A stretch of DNA of 64,000 nucleotides from Biomphalaria glabrata (lineage: Eukaryota; Mollusca; Gastropoda; Planorbidae). The stretch spans positions 34,512,201-34,576,200 of the forward strand of contig NC_074717.1 in NCBI RefSeq assembly GCF_947242115.1. Direction: 5' to 3'. Below are positions 11,341-22,970 of the stretch, piece by piece. Position numbers and translations under genes: made by a program. Below the pieces are notes generated by a model. It was not told the DNA's origin, searched no databases, and saw nothing but the letters and a program-made list of their open reading frames with translations. The stretch's first letter is position 1. The number at the start of each line of letters is the position of its first letter.

Positions 11341-11972
11341 ACATACAGTTTTCCTAAAAGCACTTTACTAGCAGAGTGGTTAGTACGTCGGCTTGAGGAG
11401 GGCTGTGCCATAATTTCGTATTCAGGTCTTTCCCCTTATATATATATTGTTACGAATCTCACTATCCAGGCTCTCTGCAAACTGCACCATACACCACCAA
11501 CTTAAAAAACTTGACAACTCAGGGCTCCAAAGTAACGTAACACTTTAATAGTTGAATAAATAAAAGCCAATACTGTACAATTGGCAACACGTACACTGTA
11601 CAAATATCTCTCCGATAACACCGTTCCGCAGTATCAAATCTTGCACTGGCCTCTCCGTCTCGTTCCGGGCTTGCACTGGGTTCAACAGTTCAGGACTGAC
11701 TTCACACACTAGGCTCGTTGTGTCGGACTCGATCACAAACCAAGATCAAGACGCCAGTCGTCTCAACTGTACTTGACAGTACTCCGCACTGAACCGTCGT
11801 AATGCTCCGTACAGAACCACACCGTTGAACTGTGCTGTAGTCGACAGGACTGTAGTGAACCGGGCTCTGAACCGTCTTGACTGCGTCACCTCCGCTCTTA
11901 TATAGGGTCCCTACTGGCCTTCTCGAACCGGACAGAACGCCGATCGACGTTTCTAGGTGGTCAGATGACTAC

Positions 11973-12121
11973 TGTTGATGGAAGGTTATATTGTATGAAG
12001 AGTTGTGCCCATGCACAGGGGAAACTACTCTAGTAATCAAGATGGCTGATTAAACTTGTTTGTGTTTACCTGAGATTGTTCTTAAGTCAAGTGTATTTAT
12101 ATCTGAGTGTCCATCGTAACA
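11973..12121 (+). repeat. 5' LTR of the Ty3-type fossil
   Basis: A 149-bp terminal repeat starting tgttgatgg and ending catcgtaaca. It is preceded by the target duplication actac. Confidence 0.93.
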
Positions 12122-13575
12122 TGGTGGCAGCGGTTTACACATCTAATAAAGGTAAACGATAACCTAGAATAACTTGAGGAAAATATAATATATATTCCAA
12201 ATCAGTAGCTAAAATGGCAACTGTAAACAGATATTTCCCAGTACCGCAACCGCTATTGCAAACAGGCAATATGGCGGCCAATTGGAAAAGATTCAGAAGA
12301 GACTGGGATAACTATGAAAAGGCCACGAAACTCACAACAGAGACAGAAGAGATACGTGTAGCAACACTAATGACCATAATTGGAAGTGAGGCAGCAGACG
12401 TGTTTGATTCATTTGGAAAAGGGCAGGAGACAAAAATAAATGAAATTTTAAAGAGTTTTGAAGAGTTCTATGTTGGGAGAACCAACGAAACATATGAGAG
12501 ATATGTCTTCAATACGAGAAGTTGGAATAGATTTGTTCCAAATATTTGACCAACAATACCTTGCCATAGTTGACTACTATTCAAATTTTATTGAAGTAGA
12601 ACATTTGCACACGACAACAAGTCACGTTGTTATAAGAAAACTAAAAAATGTGTTTGCCAGATATGGAGTCCCCAAAGTGTGCATCAGTGATTTTGGACCT
12701 CAGTTTTCATCTGCTGAATTCACCGCATTTATGAAAGCATGGGGTGTCCACCATTTAAAATCTTCACCAGGACACCATCAGTCAAACGGCAAGGCAGAGG
12801 CAGCAGTGAAAATATTAAAGAATCTGATGAAAAAATCCAAAGAAAGTAAATCAGATGCCTATGAAGCCCTATTAGAGTTTAGAAATACACCCAGGCAAGA
12901 TACCAACTTAAGTCCGGCTCAGATGCTCTTTGGAAGGGCAACAAGAACGCTATTGCCAAGAAGAGAGCATCCTGCAAGAATGTCACAACAAGAAGCCGCG
13001 GCCAAACGGGAGAAGCGACACCAAAGTGTCAGAAAACACTACAACCAAACAGCTCGTGACATGAAGCTTATAAACGTCGGACAGAAAGTCTTCTATCAAT
13101 CGCCAAACGATACTACCTGGAGACAAGGCAGAGTATGTCGGAAAGTGAACGAACGTGCCTACATTGTAGAAGGTGAAAATGGTTTTAAGTACAAAAGAAA
13201 CAGAAGGTACCTAAGACCTGACACCACTAACAACATAGACTTTTCTCCAGATAGAGAAAGTAATTGTACTGACATTTTCCCAGACACAGAGAATGAGTGT
13301 ATTAACAATCCGCCCAACGCCGAAAACACTCACCAGTACTCTCTGCGACCTAGGGCAACTCTCCAGAAACCGTCAAGATATGGAGACTATGTTTAAGATC
13401 TATATATATGAACTGTTTGAAATAGTTTTGATGATCTGATTGTAGTTATTTAATTTGAAACATATTTACGGTTGTAAATAGTTTTGTCAATTTGACTGTA
13501 TAATTATTTTTTTCGTTATATTGTCTTTCAACTTTCCTTTTTTTTTTTAATTTTTTTTTTTGGCAGGAGAGGGGA

Positions 13576-13724
13576 TGTTGATGGAAGGTTATATTGTATG
13601 AAGAGTTGTGCCCATTCACAGGGGAAACTACTCTAGTAATCAAGATGGCTGATTAAACTTGTTTGTGTTTACCTGAGATTGTTCTTATGTCAAGTGTATT
13701 TATATCTGAGTGTCCATCGTAACA
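13576..13724 (+). repeat. 3' LTR of the Ty3-type fossil
   Basis: A 149-bp direct repeat of 11973-12121 with two differences, followed directly by the second actac. Confidence 0.93.
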
Positions 13725-13929
13725 ACTACAACTCTCGTGAAGCTCCTGAGCTCTGTTCACGACGGCGATTCTTCCCGAACTGTCCTGTTGACACTCGACT
13801 CGGCTGACCGTCGTAGCTCGTCACGGTTGACCGCTCGTCTAGCGCTGGCCTGGAGCGATTTGCGTCGGCTGACTACACACACACCACTACCCCTCTCTGT
13901 GCCACCACCAAGTTTATAATAATATATAT

Positions 13930-14675
13930 ATATATATGCTTTTAAAAGGCGATTAATATAAAATTCATCCATTTATCCCGTTTCCCTCCCCTTTCTTTTT
14001 TTTTCCCCAAATGGTCCAGATAAGTGATAGAATCATAGCGTATTGAGAACGCTAAAAGCATGAGAAAGCAATAAACAAAAACAAAATGGAAAAAGATTTT
14101 TAATTACATAGATTTATTGTTGTTGGGCTAGATCGATTACAAATTTAATAACATGACTGATGCAAACTAATTGGTTCAATTACACTTCGTATAAGCTTTG
14201 TTGTTGTTGTTGTTGTTGTTTGTGTTTTCTTTTACTTATGTTTTTCTTTTCATACTGTAGCTACAAATTTTACATAACAATGATAAATTGTAAATCTAGA
14301 AATACGCGATAGTTAAAATACAAATAGAAAATGTATGCAGAAACTTTCTCTAAATCTTTAAATGTCTAGATTTCTTTATTAGCGTTTTAGGACAATTTTA
14401 GTTTTAAAAGACGGAAAAAAAAGGGATAAAATGCAATGGTTTATTGTTAGTAAAACATTATGCATGCTCGAGATTGGAACATCAATCAATGCTCATCTAT
14501 ATTAAGATCTGTACTTTATATCCATTATTTTTTAAAGTGTTATTCCTCAATATAGGAATCGATATATTTCGAAAGAAAGAAAAGATCTTTAATTTTCTCA
14601 AAGTGTCGAGCAAATTCGTGGAAAAACATGTCGTCCATTTTTTGTTTCTTTTTATCGTTGAAGTGTGATATACAC
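13930..14675. other. No gene seen
   Basis: AT-rich sequence with a (TTG)n run near 14200-14220. Reading frames are short and unconvincing. Confidence 0.5.
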
Positions 14676-14862
14676 TTTCATACCCTGCGATCAATAGGGT
14701 AGATGAGGTAGAGATCATCTGTTTCTATGGCCGACTGTTACACGGGTGGCAGGAGGCCAACACAGTCTTCACTTTCTCCAACAAAAGTCAGGTACCCATT
14801 AGAAAGAGGTACGTGAGCTTAGATGCGTCCTAAAAATATCCTGAAATTCAAAATCACAGTAC
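14676..14862 (-). mobile_element. tRNA-derived SINE, truncated copy
   Basis: It matches the tail and body of the SINE seen whole at 28774-29037: ataccctgcgatcaatagg, catctgtttctatggcc, then aaattcaaaatcacagt. The tRNA-like head is missing. Confidence 0.65.
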
Positions 14863-14908
14863 ATGACCAATACATAACATGACCAACGCATAAACTTGAC
14901 CAACGCAT

Positions 14909-15115
14909 ACTTATTCGACTCAGAACAGGACACAACAGAATGAGACAATATATGTTCCGGAGGAGGCCTGACTCTGGCTCCTAAACCCTTCTATAGAAGA
15001 AAAAACTATACGGAGAACTGCCTGATCAGAAAACTATTGTGCGGTTCTTCTCAGGTATAGGATTATACATCTGAAACCTCCGACATGTAAAATAATAACG
15101 AAGAAGAAGAAGATC
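14909..15115 (+). mobile_element. LINE-D 3' end (RNase H family)
   Basis: Translated pieces read 'LIRLRTGHNRMRQYMF' and 'KKKLYGELPDQKTIVRFF', matching the same region of the longer copy at 44925-45385. It ends in a GAAGAAGAA run. A 5'-truncated LINE. Confidence 0.7.
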
Positions 15116-15969
15116 CCAGTCTTCATCATTCAGCCTTCACCACGCCACTTTTGAAAAACAAAAAGAGTTTTCAGTTTTTACAACAATACTAGATATTCAT
15201 ATCCAGTCTATCTAAAATGTGATTGAAAATGTATATTTCTGCTTTATTCTCCCAAAGCTAACTAAATTATATAAGTTGTAAGTCTACTGGACATCTTAAC
15301 CAAAATAAATTGTGACAAAAAATTTTTAAAAATTCTTGGCTGCTAATATCATGTGCAAGATCTGAAATACATTGAAATGTTACATAATTTTCTTTTATAG
15401 TGAAAGATATCCTGAGATGTTTACTCTAACGATAAATCTGATCTATGTTGAGATTTATAAAAACTAGACTAGACTGACCTGCTAAAGAAAAATGTAACTC
15501 TGTAAAGGTAAAGATCTGTGGAGATAACTGTGAATTCTGGACAGTTGAATTTCATGGTCAATGCCATTTATAAGCTGCATTCTATAGTCACATGACAGAC
15601 CTTCGTTTCTTTAAGTTTTTGCGGTTTTTATGTTCTTTCTATTGATTTTGTCTCAAAAAAAATATTTTCAACATCTGATGCACATATACATAGGAACAGG
15701 AACACATACACTCTTAGACACCTACTCACTCACTTACATTTGTTCATTGATTTCCAATCTACTTAAATGTTTGAAGCAAACTGAAAAAAAATGTAATCAA
15801 TGAACAACTCTGATGTTGTGGTTCCAAAGAATATGAACAGTACCTGCGATTTTTCTAAGATAGAGCGAACTGTTTTATGTGTGTGAATCTTGTATGCAAG
15901 TTACTACTAAATAATTATATAATTAGTATAATTATATTATATCTATATTAAGCCAGAAGCAAAATATAA
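15116..15969. other. No gene seen
   Basis: AT-rich, with no repeat or domain recognised. Confidence 0.5.
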
Positions 15970-16300
15970 AAAAAAAAAAACTTTTTACCTTAGCTAAACG
16001 GTAAGAACTCCGTTCTTAAAACTATCTACCAATAACGTACTCGTTATTTCGCTTTTTCGATATAAAAAAAAAATAACAATAGGGGCCTAATTAATTGAGT
16101 CATTGAGTATTTGTATTCATTGATTCATGTATAAAGTATCAACTGATCGGAGAATGCGTGAAGAAGAAATAGTGTTAATAATAATATCAGTGGACTAAAC
16201 CCAACACATTTAGACGCATCGGGGAAAACTGAAGGATTCGTTTCCTTTCTTGCTATTTAACAAAATAATGAATTGCCAATAAGTTGATATAAGCTTTGTA
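15970..16300 (-). repeat. DR1 dispersed repeat, minus orientation
   Basis: The reverse complement shows ataacgagtacgttattgg and agaacggagttcttaccg at one end and gctttgtaaaac next to aagttgatata at the other. These are the two ends of the copy at 30516-31000. Confidence 0.6.
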
Positions 16301-17889
16301 AAACAAGGCAGGTCTCAAGATAACTATCAATTATTCAACTCCCTTTATCACAAACATTCATTGTTAGCAAGGTTGCCTGAGATCATTCAGTCCCAAATAA
16401 ACAAGGTTCTGTTTGTCTCCTGCCTGACTTTGGTCAGTGTGGACATTGTATGATATTCGGCATGCAGGCCAAAGGGTAAGTAAAGTTTTGATAACAAACC
16501 ACAGACAACGTATAAAGACTTTTCATACAAATTGCTGCATGCTGTAAAGAAAATAATGAGGAAGTAAAGAGAATGACAAAGTATATAACTAGGCATATAA
16601 TAATATATAACTACTTTTCTCTTACTTTTTGTATCACCTATTGTATTTTAGCTCTTGAAATGATATACAGATAAATATTTTAAATTAGAAAAAGTAAAAT
16701 AAAATTACAAAAATATAAACACGTTAAAATTATAACATTTGGGAACCTTCCTTCAAGGAAGTACAAAGTGAAATCAAACTATTTTTCTTAGAACTAGCTT
16801 TACACAGCGCTGCAGAATAGGGCGTATAAATTATGGATAAATGCACTGACTTGTTTCTGCATGTCTTGTAGATCTTTCTGGAGCTGAAAGAGTATTTTTA
16901 AGCTAGATTAACTCTTCTCTCCCAACTGACGATACCAACGTTGATTCCACTATGAATGTGGTAAATAATTACGGAGAGTAAGAGTTAAAGGAGAATGTGA
17001 AGGTTGATGGGCTGGGACGGTGGGCTTTGAAAACAATTGCAAGGATTTTTTTGAGTCCAGTCATCTTTAGTTAAAAGTCTTCTATAGCCATTGTATTTAC
17101 ATTTATTGTTTCTTCTAGACCTGTCTTCTAGACCTTTCTTATGAAGCTGTTTTGCTGTTTTTTTATTGAGCTTTCTTCTTCTGGATTGACTGGAGCTGTC
17201 AAATTCTTATCCTGGATTTGTCTTCTTTTATACATGTCTTCTGCATGAGTTATTGTCAATAGCAGGGGTGTGTAAGATGTGAGATTGTGTGTGTGTTTGT
17301 TTATTTTATTAGCTGTGAGTTGTGAACTGTTTTTATCTCGGGTTTTTCAATAGGGTTAATAAGTGCATCCAGTGGTCAGTCTAGTCAGTTGGAGAGCTGA
17401 CCTGGTCTGAGTAGGGTGTTGGTGGTTGTTTTTGGTTATTCTGTTTAAGAGTGAGGAGATATTATTCTTTCTATGTGTGTGTGTTGAACATTTGTGTAAT
17501 GTTATGGAATTCGATGATACCTTGAGGTAATAAATTATTGAATCTAGTCTAAGCGCCCTTGAATATTTAATTTGGGCACATTTAATACCTTTTAGTATAT
17601 TATGATTGTGTATGTATACTATATGTGTAACACATGCATGATCCTTTGTTGAATGTGATCTATCATAACAAATAAGTAATACCGGAGAATCGACAACAGT
17701 GGCATGTACTTCGTGTTCAATATGAATAGAGAATCATACCTTTAGCCATGGGTGTTAAACACAAACCCACCTGCACTTGTCATACTTGACCAGCGCCCAT
17801 ATAATACTTGTACACGTTTAATGATCTACAGTTGGGGCAGTCAATCCCCACTATGAACTAATCAAAGTTCTTTACAGTTATATATATAT
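16301..17889. other. No gene seen; faint shared block near 16750-17050
   Basis: AT-rich sequence. Blocks caaagtgaaatcaaac and gggacggtgggcttt near 16765 and 17016 resemble 38200-38460, suggesting an old shared repeat. No coding signal. Confidence 0.45.
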
Positions 17890-18300
17890 CAGTCTTCTGT
17901 AGCTGTTTTTGTAACCATTACATATATCTGTCTTCTGTCTTTGTCTTTCGTATCCGCTCTAAGTATCTGTCTTCTGCACTTGTCCTCCATACCCGTTATA
18001 TGTAACTGTCTTCAGTGCATGTCTTGTACACTTATTTTTGTTGTGCACGTGTCTTTAATACCCGTTTTATGTATGTGTCTTCTGTGTGGTATTCTGTACT
18101 TTTCTTCTGTATTTCTTTTACCTGTTGCAGGTACCTGTCTGTTGTAGTTGTTTTATGTACCTGTCTACTGTACCTGCTCTATGTACCTGTCTTCTGTACT
18201 TGTTCTATGTACTTTTTTTTTCTCTATGTACCTGTCTTCTGTACCTTCTCTGTGTACATGTCTTCTGTACTTGTTAGATGTATCTGTCTTCTGTTCTCTC
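17890..18300. repeat. 26-bp degenerate minisatellite
   Basis: The unit approximates gtacctgtcttctgtacttg plus ttctat, repeated about 15 times with many changes. The Cys- and Leu-rich peptides it spells in three frames are artefacts. Confidence 0.8.
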
Positions 18301-18746
18301 ACTTTAACAGACTCTATCTCTCTCCAGTTGGTCAGTTAAAAATTTCAAAGAGCTGCAGAATCACAGAAATTTACTTAACTACTAAGTTTCAGCAGTTTAC
18401 ACTTCAAAATAAGCAGGGATCTTTCTTTTTTCTTTCTTGTCTAATGAAGAAGTACTTTTGGAGAGGAGATAAATACAACGGAGACAAGCAGGATTAGTTC
18501 ATAAGTTTCAAGCTTTATGTTAAGTCTTCTTTGGTGATTCTGTTATTGAAATTAAGTTATATTGTGTTAAAAGTGTGTTCAGTCTTTCTATAACTTCTAC
18601 TTAAAGAATTTAATCGTTTTATTTCTTAAAAAGGGAATTCTGTTACTTTTGTCAACTAGACATTTAAAGTTTGGGTCATCGAATATATCTTCTGGAAACA
18701 TAGTTAAGTTCCTTTCATATCTTGCGATCTATTGGGCATATGATAG
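18301..18746. other. No gene seen
   Basis: Unique AT-rich sequence between the minisatellite and the solo LTR. Confidence 0.45.
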
Positions 18747-19505
18747 TGTTACAAATGAACAGTGATAGGTAGAGGTCAACGTATGACCCCGGCGAGATGA
18801 CACAGCAGCGAGTGTTCTCTGGAATGTACATGTATAAACAAAGACAGGATGTGACGTTTCCTCACGTGTTATTCCAGAAGTAGCAGTGTCTAACTAGCAG
18901 TGTTTGTGCAAATTTGGAGGAGCGATTAGGGACTCTATATAAGCCAGAGAGTTAATGTGAAAGTCAGTCGTGAGTGAGCCGTTACAGTCGATACAGACGA
19001 TGTAAGACGTGTGCGGCCCTAGTGGAAGAGAAATGTGTACGAATCGATGCAAGTTAACTAGGGTAGAGTTAACTGGAGTGGACTACTGTCGTTAAGTCTA
19101 TACAGCGAACTATAGTGGACTTGAGCCGTTACAGTCGATACAGTCGATGTAAGACGTGTGCGGCTCTGATTCGGTAGACTTGAGTACGACTTGGTTCAGC
19201 TTTGGGAGACCTGGAGCGACACTGGGAAGTGTGTCGTTGGTCTGTTCTGTGGAATACGGCTCAATGCAAGTTGAGAAGAGATGAATTGCAACGAAGTGAA
19301 GAGATGAATTGCAACGAAGTATAACTAACTGTAAACTGACAGATATTGTACAGTCTTCTACGCTACATGTTACATTAACGAATTGTTAGAGTTAATAGTC
19401 ATTAAAGTTATATGAAACTGAAAGTTTAGTCGTCAAGTTCTTTACAGTGTTTTTATTTGTGTGCCTACTAGTACATTTAGCCAGAAGATTCAGAAATACG
19501 TAACA
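18747..19505 (+). mobile_element. Solo LTR fossil, Ty3-type
   Basis: A 759-bp block starting TGTTACAAATG and ending ACGTAACA, so the ends are short inverted repeats. It holds a TATA box (ctatataagcc, about 18935) and an ATTAAA near 19403, with duplicated inner blocks (gttacagtcgatacag twice, gatgaattgcaacgaag twice). Its layout matches the older LTR at 11449-13917. No clear target duplication was found. No coding part remains. Confidence 0.72.
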
Positions 19506-19833
19506 CTATAAAGGTCATTTGTTTCTATTATGAACTAATCAATGACGCATCTTGGCAAACAAACAATGATTAATAACAGTCCTGTGTTACAATTTTATTT
19601 AGTGCATGCCTATCAAATTTACTTATTTCACAATTTAATCAATGTCTTCTTTCAATTTCTCTGCTTTATCGCGACCTTCAAAGAAGTAGGTCAAGCCTCG
19701 TTTTTAATTTTCCAACCGACGACTCTAAGACTCCAGAACACACAGACGTCAGTCTGGTTATTAATTGTGCACTTTTTCTGAGTAATTATTAAGTGTGTTA
19801 GTTAAATTGTTTTGCCCGCCCAACATTTAGATT

Positions 19834-19962
19834 ATGGATAAATAAACAAGGCGTAAGCGGACATCTGAACAGGAGCAAGAGTGTAATAGAGTTAGAAGTG
19901 ACAATGAACTGAGACACGATGCCTTAAGAGAGACCTCTCCAAATGAGGCAAATGTAACCTAT
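19834..19962 (+). pseudogene. Coding-like remnant, Arg/Glu-rich, of unknown origin
   Basis: One frame reads 'RKRTSEQEQECNRVRSDNEL', then 'RHDALRETSPNEANVTY', ending soon after the foldback insertion point. The charged, R-x-R pattern recalls the N-terminal part of Helitron or similar transposon proteins. This is only an impression. The foldback element inserted at its end. Confidence 0.25.
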
Positions 19963-21578
19963 GGTGACCGGTCACTTCATCCCCGGTCATTTCATCTCCT
20001 GGTCACTTCATCCCCCGGTCACTTCATCCCCGGTCATTTCATCCCCAATTAAATATTTTATATATAAATATGATTATGTAAAATGCTTTTTGACATTTTG
20101 TTACTAATGCGTTTATAGTGTTTCCTGTTCCACTTTGTTTTCTTAATGACAAATCTTATATTATATTGTAAATCTGGGTGTGTACTTGGCTATAGCGCTT
20201 CTATTGGATGTGTGGGTTGTAATATCATAATATTTTCCGGATCGAAGGCCAAGGTTTGGTGGAAGTAGTAAAAAATAATTTGGGAGATAGAAGTGCGATT
20301 AGAATAATAATGATCATGCCGCTGATACTTATTATCAAAGGCCAAGGTGTGGTGCAAGTAGTGGAAATCTTTTGAGAGATAGAAGTGCGATTACAATAAT
20401 TATGACCGTGCTGCTGATAACTTATCACCAGAGGCCAAGGTGTGGTGCAAGTAGTGGAAATCTTTTGAGAGATAGAAGTGCGATAACAATAATTATGACC
20501 GTGCCGCTGATAACTTATCATCAAAGGCCAAGGTGTGGTGCAAGTAGAGGAAATCTTTTGAGAGATAGAAGTGCGATTACAAAAATTATGACCGTGTCGC
20601 TGATAACTTATCATCAAAGGCCAAGGTGTGGTGGAAGTAGAGGAAATCTTTTGAGAGATAGAAGTGCGATTACAATAATTATGACCATGCCGCTGATAAC
20701 TTATCATCAAAGGCCAAGGTGTGGTGGAAGTAGAGGAAATCTTTTGAGAGATAGAAGTGCGATTACAAAAATTATGACCGTGTCGCTGATAACTTATCAT
20801 CAAAGGCCAAGGTGTGATGGAAGTAGAGGAAATCTTTTGAGAGATAGAAGTGCGATTACAATAATTATGACCGTGCCGCTGATAACTTATCATCAAAGGC
20901 CAAGGTGTGATGGAAGTAGAGGAAATCTTTTGAGAGATAGAAGTGCGATTACAATAATTATGACCGTGCCGCTGATAACTTATCATCAAAGGCCAAGGTG
21001 TGATGGAAGTAGAGGAAATCTTTTGAGAGATAGAAGTGCGATTACAATAATTATGACCGTGCCGCTGATAACTTATCATCAGAGGCCAAGGTGTGGTGGA
21101 AGAACGACCATGTTTCACTTTATTTGATTTTTCAATCGCTCTTTCTTGAAAATGGGCGCGTCTTTTCTAGCCTTGAAATAAGGTTTTATTTTTTTCTAAT
21201 AAAGGCAAAGTTCACCCATCCTCGTGATATCATGTCGCCTGTATAAGTTTTGCTTTAATTCCTTTTAAACATTAACGTGTTACAATTTTGTCATTTAAAT
21301 AAAAATGAATACATTAAATATTGCTCATTTCATAATTTTTAAAATTACAATTTGTTACATAAAAATGATCAGATGATGAAAATATCAGGGGATGAAATGA
21401 CCGGGGATGAAGTGACCAGGGGATGAAGTGACCGGGGGATGAAGTGACCAGGGGATGAAGTGACCAGGGGATGAAATGACCGGGGATGAAGTGACCGGGG
21501 ATGAAGTGACCGAGGATGAAATGACCGAGGATGAAATGACCGGGGATGAAGTGACCGGGGATGAAGTGACCGGGAACC
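19963..21578. mobile_element. Foldback-like DNA transposon with tandem-repeat termini
   Basis: A 1,616-bp element flanked by a perfect 9-bp target duplication, gtaacctat (19954-19962 and 21579-21587). The two ends are inverted copies of a short tandem array: about five ggtcacttcatcccc-type units on the left (19963-20047) and about twelve reverse-complement units on the right (21387-21578). The outermost 22 bases of the two ends match at 20 positions read inward (GGTGACCGG against GGTTCCCGG, then a shared CACTTCATCCCC). The core holds a 93-bp tandem array and no transposase. Terminal inverted tandem repeats and a 9-bp duplication are as in Drosophila FB elements, and 9 bp also fits the Mutator superfamily. 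It is non-autonomous; the family is not identified. Confidence 0.88.
20241..21108. repeat. 93-bp tandem repeat in the foldback core, about 9 copies
   Basis: The unit runs from gaagtagaggaaatcttttg to ccaaggtgtggtg. Since 93 is a multiple of three and the unit lacks stops in one frame on each strand, 251- and 297-residue frames result, with repeats such as 'RDRSAITIIMTV'. No start context or other support for coding. Confidence 0.92.
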
Positions 21579-21731
21579 GTAACCTATAAATGCTTCTGAA
21601 TTTTAACAATTCAGATTTCTACCATATAACAGCAAAGTGAAGAGCCACAATGTTTCAATGCGTTATCAAACGAGAGTTTACAAACTACTAAACTAAAGCG
21701 TTATCTTGTAACAAATCATAATGTAAAAGTA

Positions 21732-21992
21732 AAGTTCCCCTTTCAGTCCATACGGTCTATAGGGTGGATGATGTTAAGGTCATCTGTTTCTTTGGCCAAC
21801 TGTTAACGAGCAGGGTGTCATGTAGCCAGTGCAACGACCAACCGCCTTTACTTTCCCCAACTAAAGTCGGGTGGACTCAACGGCGCCCTAAGAATCTTGA
21901 AATTCAAAATCCCAGTCTTCACCGAGATTCGAACTCAGGACTTCAAGTTCAAGTTCGGAAGCCAAGCGCTTAACCACTCACCCACCGAGCAC
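21732..21992 (-). mobile_element. tRNA-derived SINE
   Basis: The head, on the right, reads on the minus strand as a tRNA-like promoter: ggtgagtggttaagcgc for the A box and gagttcgaatctc for the B box, then tgaagactgggattttg. The body runs to tttcccctt-type sequence at 21732. Confidence 0.85.
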
Positions 21993-21999
21993 ACATTAT

Positions 22000-22265
22000 A
22001 ATGAATTAAACAAGAGACCAGTAGATTTCATTAAATGTCAAATTGGAGTATATACAAAAAATAAGCTGAAAATAATTAGCAACGCGACAACAGTGAATGA
22101 AAACCTCTTAAGGTTTCATACATCATTGCATTGTGAATATAGCAGATTAAGAAACAAACACGGTTTTATTATGACAACGGCTTTAGAAATACGTTAAGTG
22201 GACAAATCAGGCTGTGTTGTGTGGCATACAAAAGAGTCCAAGAACTTAAAAGGTTTGAGAACCTC
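22000..22265. mobile_element. Possible hAT 3' end
   Basis: The segment closes with aggtttgagaacctctg; read inward this is CAGAGGTTCTCAAACC, a common hAT terminus. No matching left end or target duplication was found. The reading frames here are decayed. Confidence 0.35.
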
Positions 22266-22619
22266 TGATCTACAATGTTAATGTTACGACACTCTAGTTT
22301 CTGGTCCAGACAAGTCTACTTTGGCCTTGGTGTGGCTTACAGTACTGGTTGGAAGACGCTAGGTTTTGTTGCTACATTCCCTAGTGGGAAGTTGGGTAGT
22401 TGGCATGACAACAATAGAACCAGCCAATAGAAGCCTTGCACATATTATTTGACATAAAATCAATGAACATCCGTACTGAACCTAGGAACCCTTTAAAAAA
22501 ACAAAAGGTATTTCCTGTCCATTCATTTTTTTATTTGTTCGTCCAAGGAAACGAACACAGAGACACAGACATATGTTGAGCCCTTTATTTTCGGCTGCAC
22601 ACAGGGGCAGGTTATTCTA
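22266..22619. other. No gene seen
   Basis: Unique sequence, no coding or repeat structure recognised. Confidence 0.45.
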
Positions 22620-22970
22620 AGGTTATACTACCTGGAGCTAGAGTCATTGTCCTTGCTTTTTTCTTTTCTTCTGCCAGCGCTGTTCTCTTTTCCACAGCAA
22701 TTTGTGCACCTGTTTTTACAGCGCGACGCCATGATGCTTTGTCATGTGCTTCTGTCTCCTAAGTGGCTGGGTCAACGCTGAAGGTTTTCAGAGATGTTTT
22801 AACGTCCTCAGAGAACACTGAGAACGAGATTCTGAGGTACAATGCTGGAGAACGAAGTAAAGCTGCAAGCAAGACAAAGTAGCTCCAACTTAACAGACGA
22901 CTTGAAGTTATATTGCCAATGTACAGAAACAAGCCAGTGATGGCATTTCTACGTGACATTTCCTACAATT
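22620..22970 (-). mobile_element. LINE-B C-terminal fragment
   Basis: The minus strand encodes 'VKTSLKTFSVDPAT', 'EAHDKASWRRAVKTGAQI' and 'EKRTALAEEKRKARTMTLAP', the linker that precedes the zinc finger in this LINE type (compare 33740-33860). Truncated at both ends and broken. Confidence 0.65.

Larger units (their letters stand above)
11973..13724 (+). mobile_element. Short Ty3/gypsy-type LTR retrotransposon fossil
   Basis: Two 149-bp LTRs, both TG...CA, bound a body of about 1.45 kb, and a 5-bp target duplication (actac, 11968-11972 and 13725-13729) flanks the whole. A purine-rich tract (aggagagggga) precedes the 3' LTR. Recognisable parts are a gag-like segment and an integrase-like segment with a C-terminal tail; protease, reverse transcriptase and RNase H are not seen. 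The element is broken and could not move without helpers. The LTRs differ at only two of 149 positions, so the insertion is young. It sits inside an older LTR. Confidence 0.93.
11449..13917 (-). mobile_element. Older LTR fossil (minus orientation) interrupted by a younger Ty3-type element
   Basis: Excluding the nested element, about 715 bases remain that read on the minus strand like a solo LTR. There is a TATA box (cctatataagagc, near 11900), repeated short blocks typical of snail Ty3-type LTRs, an ATTAAA signal near 11540, and an end in GATTCGTAACA at 11449. The other end fades into AT repeats near 13917, so its exact border and target duplication are not visible. It must predate the nested element. 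Confidence 0.6.

Noticed and set aside
17941-18497. Cysteine-rich small secreted protein (CTCLLYL repeats)
   Set aside because: It comes from the 26-bp minisatellite, is open in three frames, and lacks the spacing of the real cysteine-rich family.
20225-21127. Repeat proteins of 297 and 251 residues on opposite strands
   Set aside because: They are products of the 93-bp core array of a transposon with defined ends; no independent coding evidence.
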